Source: Silene conica
Taxonomy: Eukaryota > Streptophyta > Magnoliopsida > Caryophyllales > Caryophyllaceae
Direction: 5' to 3'
Assembly (NCBI GenBank): GCA_029255685.2
Contig: CM055313.2
Coordinates: 29,446,579 to 29,510,578, forward strand
DNA length: 64,000 nt
Shown: positions 55,404 through 64,000 of the stretch, in pieces
How positions within the stretch are numbered: the stretch's first letter is position 1
Layout of the letters: every line of letters starts with the position of its first letter
Position numbers and translations under genes: made by a program
The notes under the pieces: generated by a model
Told to the model about the DNA's origin: nothing
The model's input: only the letters and a program-made list of their open reading frames with translations
The model's database searches: none

Positions 55404-58227
55404 GTCTTTCCTCCTTAAAATGAACTTCGTCCCGAAGTTCGCCACCCCATAACGGTAATGAAACATATAACAAGCATGAAACAATCACAAGTAGCACTTA
55501 TATAGACTTCAATACACGAAATGTTACATTCTACCCTCGTTAAGAAAACTTTGTCCCCAAAGTTTAACGCATAAATAAGTTAAAAGATACTTCACGAATC
55601 ACATTATAATGCATAACAGATGTAAACAGGATTATAAGTATATTCGAACAATCACGACATATCAATTTTACATGCTATAACAACTAGTCTAAACCTTTAA
55701 GATTTTACAATCCTATCCTCCTTAAAGCATGGTTACGTCCTCGTAACCCCATTACAAAATTCCGCATCCAGCGTTCAAGCAATCATCGAACACATCTAGT
55801 GTTCAAGCAATCATCGAAACAACAGTCATAAGTCATCTGATAAGTTAATTACCCTATACTAGACAACTATCATCCGGCTTTTAAGGCAATCAAACATAGT
55901 TGGCAATTTCACATTACGCAGTAAAAAAAAATTTGGGGTAGTTAACACGTATATACCCTTGCAATCTCATTTAACACAATTTAACATATTTACACCAATG
56001 TAGACAATCAGCTAACTCATAGTTCATAATTGACAAATTAAAACATTTCATGATCATAATCATATTATAGAAGCGAAATCATATTATAGAAAAGACATAA
56101 AGCAAATTTTAGCTAATGTAATTAACATGGGGCATTAACATATTTCCCGAGGTATACACCAATCTTAGACAAGGAAAACAGCTTAGCATCTCCAGGTGTA
56201 AAGAAGTTAAACCAATTAATAATTCCATATATTGCGATCAGATTTTAAACATAGCAGTGTGCAATCCACTTTGTGACATAACAATATACATGAAGAAATT
56301 ATAAAGATTAGAATCGCAGGGAACTAGACAAAGATATACCATTAATATATGAAAGAACATCAACAAGATTCACATTGTTCACAATACTCACACTTACTTA
56401 TAACAATTAGATTGCTATATCATGCTAATGATTTTACCAGTTAAATTTATTTTACCACGTGTCCAGACTCTTCTCTGATGAACATGATTTTAACAATACA
56501 TATGAATACCACGTAATTATTTTGAGGTCATAGCAATAAAAGCAATTGCGTCCGTATAATTGAAACTACTTTATATAAAGCTCAACGCAATGACAAGGTT
56601 TCATTATCATATAATAGCGTTCATATTCATATCATATGCCTACTGTTCATGTTACTAATGACATAACAGAGTAATACATGGTTACATCACAAAATTCATA
56701 TTTGATTCAACTTTTAATATAAAACTTTATCATTTCAACAATCATATATCACGCAGCAACTTCCAAAAATCATAATTAAATAACCGCTTAGCTATTTTGC
56801 GAGCTATTATAGTTTTTAGAAAATAAAAAGAAATAACTAAATATAGGAAAATAAGTCAAAAGCATATCTTAGGGGAATTATTTATATCAATTTATACAAC
56901 TCAATTGATCTGAACAGAAACCTTACTGCAGTTAGACGGAAATTTGGGCAACTTGCAAAAATCACAATTAAATAACAACCCGTTAAGATTTTACGTGGCT
57001 TATCATTTTGAAAACATGAATGAATATTCTAAATAGTGAACTTGGAACTATGAACAAACAATAATCACGTTTCAAATTATTTCCTTTGCAAAAACATGGG
57101 TCAAAACAGAAATGTGCAGTAACAATCTGACCACTATCAACTAAAATGTTTATTTCTCTCAAAATATAATTCGTATTAACATGAAACCAACAGCATTAGA
57201 AAGCTAAATCAGAAGGTTATCACACATAAAATTTTCACATTCATATAGAGAACACATTTTTAAACAGCAACTTGTAAAAATGGATAACATTCTGGAAACT
57301 TATTACAACGTTGGTTACTTTAATATTTCACATTATTACTTTACATCGTCATATTAAAACACAACTATTCTCAAAAACATGTTGACGCATATATTGAAGC
57401 ATAAAAATGACATCGCACCATGTTAATATTTATTCATTATTTCAATTTGTATTTGCCATCAAGGAAACGGTAAAGATTGCGAAACTGAAAGATAGGATCA
57501 ACTAAATAATCAATATTTATACATGTATATACAAATGTAACACATAGCTATATGACATTCATGGCTTGGGGCAACACATTCTGCATATCACTAGACATAG
57601 ATTACTATAACATTTAAATCTGATCATTCATATTCAAATTCAAGACAATATATTACATAGTTACGATAGTCATTTAGTAACCAGATATCATATAAAAATT
57701 TCTAAACACCAAAATCACATGATAACAGCACTCAAAATTATTGTTCAATAAATATACATCCATTCTCTATAATTTCAATGCAATCATTCAGATCAATCAA
57801 CATCTCAATATCTGTCGTATTCTTCTAATGCACATCATCATGCAAGTCAAGCTTATATTTCAAACTCATATTCGAAACTCATGTTCTCAATACTTGAAAA
57901 TCATATATCTCACCCGTCATTCAATATCATTATCATGCTTCATAATACAGATCACTAACCATATTTGACATCATAACTTACCTCATTCCGCTCCTGCAAA
58001 GCTGTTAGTACGATATAGGCAAGGTCTGATCTTTTATTTTGTTACTACTCACTCTCTGCATCACTCACGGGTTACCAGGTTAGACTGAAAGGGCCAGTGG
58101 CTTGGTTTGAGGGGGCCCCTAACTCATCCCAACCCTGGGGCTCCAAACAGTTACTAACCTTGGGTTCATTTATTAGACTCTTCCTACGTTCATTAGTTTT
58201 CATTTGTTTTAGGCCTGAGGATCGTTC
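55404..58227 (-). other. LARD-B internal region, non-coding
   Basis: AT-rich with stops in all frames and no recognised protein. On the minus strand, approaching the 3' LTR, three hairpin-polypurine units lie at 55748-55731, about 55565-55545 and 55440-55422, matching those of LARD-A. The primer-proximal end (58000-58227) contains a GC-richer leader. Confidence 0.8.
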
Positions 58228-58239
58228 GCTCTGATACCA
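58228..58239 (-). promoter_or_regulatory. Initiator-Met tRNA primer binding site, LARD-B
   Basis: GCTCTGATACCA on the plus strand, i.e. TGGTATCAGAGC in element sense, three bases from the LTR at 58243. Confidence 0.92.
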
Positions 58240-58242
58240 CTT

Positions 58243-60955
58243 TGTAACACCCCCTTTTATTTAAGAGCCTTTAGCAAGACATTCTCAAATAAATGAAGTT
58301 GTTACCATCTCGGAATATCCGAGGTAGTGAATAACAAAGTAAAACAACCAAAGTACTTTATAAAAACTGATAAAATTTAAACTTGGTTATTACAGCTACT
58401 ACATAACAGAAAAGAAAATACAACTGATGACTTCTCTAGATGTGATATAATTCTAAGTCGGTCCAAAGTACGCATCTCACATTCCTGCCCCAGCTCCTAG
58501 CTCATCTGTCTCTGACCTGCAGAATCTACTCCCTATTCCGGATCATCGTAGGTGTACACGAATACACAGTCAACCTCGCGGTTGAGTAGGATAACACAAT
58601 AATAAATAATGCAACAAAGATGATATGCAAATGCCATGATATGCTCGAGCTCAAACTCATTCTCAATCTCAAACCCGTAACTCCCAGCCATACCGAACCT
58701 CCCGGCAGACTATAATCGGCCGTCGCCGAATACCAGCATAACAGCTGAGGTCACCAGGTCTAGTCCTGCAGAACTAGCCTGGGCCCAATAATATCTCATC
58801 ATCTCAAATCCGTATCCAATGCATATGCATGCTCATGAATGCCACAATATAAATATTTAATCATGCTATCAAAAATACTGAAATACTCATGCCATTGCAA
58901 ATAATCCACAATCAATCCAACCAATATCATTCTTATATAATTCATGCTTGCACCCATCACATACAAGGCAACATCCTTTCATAACACATCACATAGTAAA
59001 CATCCATTCATATCAGTTCATAAAGTATAGTGTCAGTGTATCCTACCTGGATTGCAATATAATCCCGCCACGCAGCTAACATCCAATCAGAAGAGTTACT
59101 TTATCACACACTCAACACCTAACAAAATAAATTACTTAATTACCAACTAATACAATTGCGCCACTAATATAATATATCAATCATTTAAATCTATTATGTA
59201 AATAATATATATATCCCATAACGAGACTGTATTAAACATAACTACTTCATCAATTAACTTAAACAACTCGTCCTTATCATTTTTGTAACTAGTTGCAATT
59301 AAATAAACGAACATTGACAATATAGTCGGCTATTGGTAACCATCACATTCTTGTATAACATTACTTAACAACTTGAGTAAATAACATCATGAGCAAAAAT
59401 ACAAATAATAATAATAATAGTAATATTAATATTAATAATACCCACTAATAACAATAACTATGTAAACAATACTAATAATAATAATATTAACATATAACAA
59501 TAATAATAATAATAATGATAACATTAGCAATAATAACACACAATAACCAACACATTATCAACGTAACAGCCGACGCTACTCTAAACACTAACAGCCCATA
59601 CGACCAACTACCACCGACAGCCCCTCATTCCAGCCCTCACAAACGTCATCCAGGCCACCAAAGGCTACCACCCGTGGTCCCGTATTCCCCTCTGCACCAC
59701 CAACTACAACACCAGCATCTGAACCGCCACCATAGATCCCCACAAACGTCACAAAAATGCTGCCCTAATGACCTACGCACAACCGCAATAACCGAGTGTC
59801 ATCCGTTCGATCCGACAACCATTACCCCCAAACGCCAGTCACAACCCTCATAACTTACCTACAACAGAACGCCCTGACAGAACAACCACCATACAACCAC
59901 CACCCATCTCCTTATACCTACGACGAGCGGAAACCCGAATAAATTTTGCGCACCCTCACTCTGTTTTATGTGATTAACCAGCCCCAAACGAGTCCTATCA
60001 CAAAACTGTCACGAGCCACCACAAACCACCGTGATAAACACTAACCAAACCCCATGACTACCATCTCATGACTACCCTAACACCCATATCAAATCGTGAA
60101 CACGTTGTAACTCAAATTACACACAAACATCATACATTCACGCCCATGTTCTGAACAGCCCCAGTTCTGCAACAGGCGGCAATAACGACCACTAACGGTG
60201 GTCCTAGGTGGTCAACGACAACTCCACAAGGGTCAAAATACAACTACCATACGTCATAGATTACAGTAATGCAACAATTAATAAGTATAACATGTATATA
60301 CCCTTGATTAACAATTAATAGAATTGGCACGTTAAACAGGAAAACGCGAAACAGTGATGACCATACCTTATTCAAGGCATATTCGAACCACCCTAGGCTG
60401 CTCTAATACCACCGTGAGAACGTCCCCTATACTCCCTGATGTGTCGGCAGCGGATGTGTGGTGATAGAGTGTTGATTAGGGTAAAATTTAGGTTAAGGTA
60501 GGACTGGAATAAGACGGCATGCTGAAAAGGGGTTTGAGCGTGTTTGAGGTTTTATTGTGTGCTAAAGATCTCAAGTTCGAATGCCACTAGCAACATGTAA
60601 AGTATCAACACCTATTCGATAAATTAATTATTGAATACTAACGTTCAAATACTATCGACTCGACAATTATAATAAACTGAAATTATTAGTACTTACATAA
60701 AAATTACATTTAAATATAATTACGACTTAAATAATAAAACAATATAAATATGAAATAAATATAAAATAGGAAATATATTTAATTATAAATATATTATCAA
60801 AATAAGGAAATACGAAAGAAATGTGATTTTGATCATCAAATATAAAATAAAATACAAAATACAAAATAATCGTAGAAATATGATTTATAAAATAATAACA
60901 GTTTACATAAAATATTTGACTGCCATTGACCGAGGCTAAAATTTGGGGTATTACA
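58243..60955 (-). repeat. 5' LTR of LARD-B
   Basis: 2713 bp, uninterrupted. It aligns along its whole length with the split left LTR with scattered substitutions (for example ATTCTGAATCTC against ATTCTCAATCTC). Confidence 0.92.
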
Positions 60956-60960
60956 ATGTA

Positions 60961-61078
60961 ATGGTATGTATCCTTATGTATTTACTACTGATAATGAGAG
61001 GGAAACTATGACGCAACAAATTCTGCAAAAGTTTCTGGAAAAATTACCTCAAGACATTGTTAGACAGTACTTACTTTA
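60961..61078 (+). pseudogene. TNPA-like gene of CACTA 2, 3' fragment
   Basis: Open from the LARD-B target site to a TAG at 61076-61078: MYPYVFTTDNERETMTQQIL, LQKFLEKLPQDIVRQYLL. It continues the exon interrupted at 49856. It probably corresponds to the start of the DNA-binding region of TNPA-type proteins, cut short by the stop. Confidence 0.55.
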
Positions 61079-61600
61079 GAGGTATGTTAAGTACCTTTTT
61101 TTTTGTAAAAGTTTTGCTTCATGTGAGAGTATCAAGAAAGTTGGGGTCTACTGTTTAGCTAGTATAATTGATGGCTTTATCCTCTTTGGTTGCCTCAAAT
61201 GAACTTGTATTAATACTGAGCGTCATTCTGCAGAGCATTGCAGATCAGATCAGATGCTGCGACTAACTGCTGCCACGTCATTCTGGGAACACCTGCAGTC
61301 CTCGTGAAAACTTTGTTTTTGGTTATCTTAAATAGATTATAGTCCCTTATATTAGGTTCTTTTGGTTTATGAAAACTTTATAAACTAGTTTGGAACGAAT
61401 ATTATTCGGTAGTTGTACTATAACAATTACGATCATGTCTCTTTTTGGTTATGAAATTGTGTCCCCACTGATTTATTTGCTTTTATTATGAATCATAGTT
61501 CAGTTGTGCTTGTGGGGATGTGGTTCAAGTGCTGAAGTCGGGAATTATTGGCGTTATTGAGTGACAACTAAAATGTTTCTCTTGGACATGTTACTGGTGT
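61079..61600 (+). other. CACTA 2 3' part, nothing recognised
   Basis: Noncoding or intronic in appearance, T-rich. No feature supported. Confidence 0.6.
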
Positions 61601-61689
61601 TTGTTATTATTTATTCGAGCTTATTATGTGTTGGGTATATTTTCATTTATTAGCTTAATTGTGTGTGCTATACTGCTAGTAAGCAGCGA

Positions 61690-61997
61690 TCGAGTATTGA
61701 GGCATCGATATGCTGTGGCAGATCAGGTAGTCTTCTTGCATATTTTGTTTTCAATCAAAATTATCTGTCTGGTATTTGAAGTACCGTGTCCTCATATCAG
61801 CAATTTTTTCTTCGGATGAAATTGACATAAAGGAAGGAGCTATTAAAGAGGATATTGAGAGGCTCACGAAGTACAAGTTCAGAAGATTAGGTGAAATTGA
61901 GAAACCAAGTGGTGAAATCCAGGAATCTTTTGGTGGAATTATGACTGAATGCGATACAGACACTCCTCTGGAGCATCATCTTTCAGCAGAGGACGCT
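61690..61997 (+). pseudogene. Captured fragment of a RING-type E3 ubiquitin ligase gene
   Basis: An exon end RYAVADQ (to 61726) is followed by GT at 61727, an intron of 106 bp, and after AG at 61831-61832 an exon of exactly 55 codons (61833-61997): EGAIKEDIERLTKYKFRRLG, then GGIMTECDTDTPLEHHLSAEDA, then the splice donor GTAAGT at 61998. This matches, as I remember the family, the segment just before the RING-H2 finger in plant membrane RING ligases of the At1g12760/RIE1 type, including the YAVADQ/EGA splice position. The Cys-rich RING exon itself is not present downstream, so the piece cannot be a working ligase. It lies inside CACTA 2, between its second gene and its right end, so it is probably a host exon picked up by the transposon. 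Confidence 0.7.
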
Positions 61998-63970
61998 GTA
62001 AGTCTAGTCAAAATGTTATCTTTTCTCTTTAAATTATTTTGAAAGTATTTCCTCCTTGGGGATGCTGGGGTATTGGAGTTGTTTTTGGTGTAATCCAGGA
62101 CCTAAACTATAAAAGGTCCGTGATTGTTCTTCGAATTAACACTTTCTTTTATAGTTCCTTCTTTTTCTTCCCAGTTTTTGCTGAAATTATAGCTTGGTGA
62201 TAAACCTTTATTTTATTCATGCATTGAGATTCCCAGGTATGTGGACACAGTCACTCCAGAGTACAAGCCAAAGTTCGAGGCCTTGGTTAGTACCATTTTT
62301 TCTGCACTGCGAGTATCCCGGTTCCTGCCTTCAATTCTATATTTAGATTTCATTTTCATATTGTTTTGATCTGTCAATAATATTTCTGCACCTCTATGCT
62401 TTTCCAATAGTGTCCTTTATAGTTTACCCTTGGCAAGTTTATTGCCGACGAGGACTTTGTAAACTTAAGATAAGACCTTGGCTTATTCCTCACGTGTTGT
62501 TGGATCCGTTAAGAAGTTCTTCCCATGAAAGAGCCAACGTAAGACTCTTACAAGAATGGGGGTTTGGAGCCAACAAAGTTTGATGTATTTTGTTTTCATG
62601 CTCTCATGAGTCCTGACTTATCTGATTTTATAGTGAAGTGTCCATTGGATTCAATTCCCGACATAATTTTCATTGTGGGTCATGCAAAGACAACCACTTT
62701 GTGTTGTTAACAGTCTTAACATGAGGCCAGTGCTGCATACATTGGAACCCCTTATACCCCCACCTTCTAGTGGAGCCTCTGAGGCATTTGGGTATGTATG
62801 TACTAATGTTGTTCTTGTTGTTATATGATTGTTTACTAAGGTGGTTTTAAATATATGATATTGAGGAATTCGTTTCCTTGGGACTTGGGGGAATAACTTG
62901 GCATCTATTCTAGTCATTTTCTTTGCCAATATTTTTCTTGGCTTCCTTCTTGTTCTCACTTCTCTGTTGAAAGAACGTATTCTCTTACCCATTCCCAATG
63001 TCTCCCATTATGGCTTCGATTTATGATTTCTAATAGAGAGAGCGCGGGACAGTTGCGTACTTATTGGATGGAGGGTATGGGATTCCATGACAATGTTTTG
63101 GTGGATGTTCAAATTGCATTGGAGATCCTTCTCCTTTTAATTCTTATAGAGCAGTCCTTGCAGAATTCATGAACTTTTTTAGGCTTTACTTGTATATCTT
63201 GTCTATTATGGTGTTTTTTTGTCTATTTATTTTCATCATTTCGCCTATTTACGATGGGTTCAAATGATATCTTGTATATCAATCAGTGATATAAGTGGCC
63301 TGATCCTTTTCAGAGATCTACCACCAGCAAGATCAGAGACAGCTTCACTTGTAGAAGCATGCCGAAGTTGGCGACAAATAAACGTGAAATATATTTCAAG
63401 AGCAACGACACAAGCAAACCCACAAAGCACAAAGAGACCCAAGAAGCTTGTAAGGTGAAGTTGGCTCGATTCATTCTCGGTGTTATCCTGACTGCAACTG
63501 CTACGCCATTAAGCTTAAGACCGCCATGGGAACTATTTTGGGTAAATATAAGCCAAAATAATGTTTGTGTCGGCCCTGTGCCCAGACTCCGTCTTCTAGT
63601 TTGAAATGATGGAACGCATCTCAGCAAAGCCAAGACTTTAATTTCTGGAAGGGATCCCCGAGCGGTCCCTTTGTTTTCTTTGTTGCTGGACGATCAGTAC
63701 TTTGGCAAGATTGTTCTACATGTAATGGAATCATAATTTTCTTGTCTTTTTTTTATTATTGTTAGTTGTTGTATGTATTGGTTGTTTGGACGATGTAAAT
63801 GACTATTTCTTATCTTTTTTAATTTAATACTTATATTATTTCACCCAAAAAAAAGTTTGATCTTTTTTTTTGCGATAAAAAAGTTTGATCTTTTAATTAA
63901 TTTACATGTTATATCATTTGTGTCGTACCTCAATGGCTGAATCCGCAACAAATCGTCTAGTTTATAGTTC
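61998..63970 (+). other. CACTA 2 right part with possible further captured exons
   Basis: Exon-like islands between T-rich intron-like stretches: 62239-62287 (after CCCAG; YVDTVTPEYKPKFEAL, then GTTAG), about 62715-62790 (NMRPVLHTLEPLIPPP), and about 63314-63460 (after TTTCAG; LPPARSETASLVEACRSW or, in another frame, a Lys-rich reading). I do not recognise these families. None has a continuous frame long enough to call a gene. Confidence 0.4.
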
Positions 63971-64000
63971 ATTGCAACATAAAAAAATTGTTGCCATAGA
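63971..64000 (+). repeat. Start of the CACTA 2 right subterminal array
   Basis: CATTGCAACAT and ATTGTTGCCAT repeat the motif pair that closes the left array (25930-25955). The right terminal inverted repeat should follow just outside the window. Confidence 0.65.

Larger units (their letters stand above)
49857..60955 (-). mobile_element. LARD-B, non-coding LTR retrotransposon with 2.7-kb LTRs, TSD ATGTA
   Basis: Flanked by ATGTA at 49852-49856 and 60956-60960. The left LTR is 49857-55403 (2.7 kb once the solo LTR inside is removed) and the right LTR is 58243-60955 (2713 bp). The Met-tRNA primer site is on the minus strand at 58239-58228, next to the right LTR, and the polypurine tract AAGGAGGAAAGAC is on the minus strand at about 55416-55404, so the element reads right to left. 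The 2.8-kb internal region has no coding capacity. Large LTRs plus a conserved non-coding core define the LARD type; the ends resemble chromovirus-type Ty3/gypsy elements (inference). Confidence 0.92.
25764..64000 (+). mobile_element. CACTA element 2 (En/Spm type), over 38 kb with nested insertions, right end beyond the window
   Basis: Left terminus CCCTACTACAAATTGAG at 25764, one base off the common plant CACTA terminus CACTACTACAAA, then an alternating TTGCAACA / TGTTGCA subterminal array. Inside, in order: a transposase gene of the tnp2 type, a TNPA-like second gene, and captured exons. The same TTGCAACA / TTGTTGCCA motifs reappear at 63973-63998, so the right terminus should be close beyond the edge. 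Without the nested Copia-1 (17.0 kb) and LARD-B (11.1 kb) the visible part is about 10.1 kb, an ordinary size for the superfamily. The left target duplication would be ATG (25761-25763) if 3 bp. Confidence 0.85.

Noticed and set aside
63359-63604. 81-codon frame near the right edge as a gene
   Set aside because: No recognisable domain. It overlaps an alternative exon-like frame at 63314 and lies in the transposon's right part.

Overview
The window is repeat-rich intergenic DNA from a flowering plant, probably a eudicot. It contains Athila-type Ty3/gypsy elements with a tRNA-Asp primer site, Copia elements with an initiator-Met primer site, large non-coding LTR elements and En/Spm-type CACTA DNA transposons. 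I see no intact host gene, no tRNA or rRNA gene and no CRISPR array. The species cannot be named from this sequence.

Layout. (1) 1-7300: two Athila fragments joined head to head. A minus-strand piece carries the integrase C-terminal half and an ATHILA ORF-1-like reading frame (1-3697). A plus-strand RT/RNase H/integrase piece (3686-7300) is interrupted by a Copia solo LTR (4059-5213, TSD TGCTG) and a shrunken Copia element (5456-6536, TSD GATTC). (2) 7301-10691: right part of a CACTA element, ending in subterminal GCGTC repeats and a TGTTGTAGTG terminus, inserted in a minus-strand Copia gag fragment (10692-12080). (3) 12081-25763: a series of inward nestings. Athila copy C (12081-18437) has its 3' LTR broken by a non-coding LTR element (18438-20907), whose own 3' LTR is broken by Athila copy D (20908-25763). 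(4) 25764 to beyond the right edge: a giant CACTA element with a tnp2-type transposase gene, a TNPA-like gene and a captured piece of a RING E3 ligase gene. It is swollen by a 17-kb Copia (31131-48134, TSD GTGAT), which itself contains a very young minus-strand Copia (38743-46525, TSD CTAAC), and by an 11.1-kb non-coding LTR element (49857-60955, TSD ATGTA), which contains an inverted solo LTR of its own family (51406-54202, TSD AAAAT).

Nothing here works as a host pathway; the features are parasitic elements at different stages of decay. The youngest, Copia-2, has an intact gag and no recognisable pol. Its host Copia-1 has pol but a shortened gag, so the two look like complementary partners.

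The most unusual signals are structural. (a) A 33-bp module, two 12-mers of the GGTCGACCGACC type separated by exactly 9 variable bases, occurs 22 times plus one half copy and only in the Athila copies. (b) A two-tier stem in the Copia LTRs is kept by compensatory changes across four LTR families. (c) Three successive hairpin plus polypurine units lie before the 3' LTR of the non-coding LTR elements. All coordinates and matches were read by eye, without alignment or database search.
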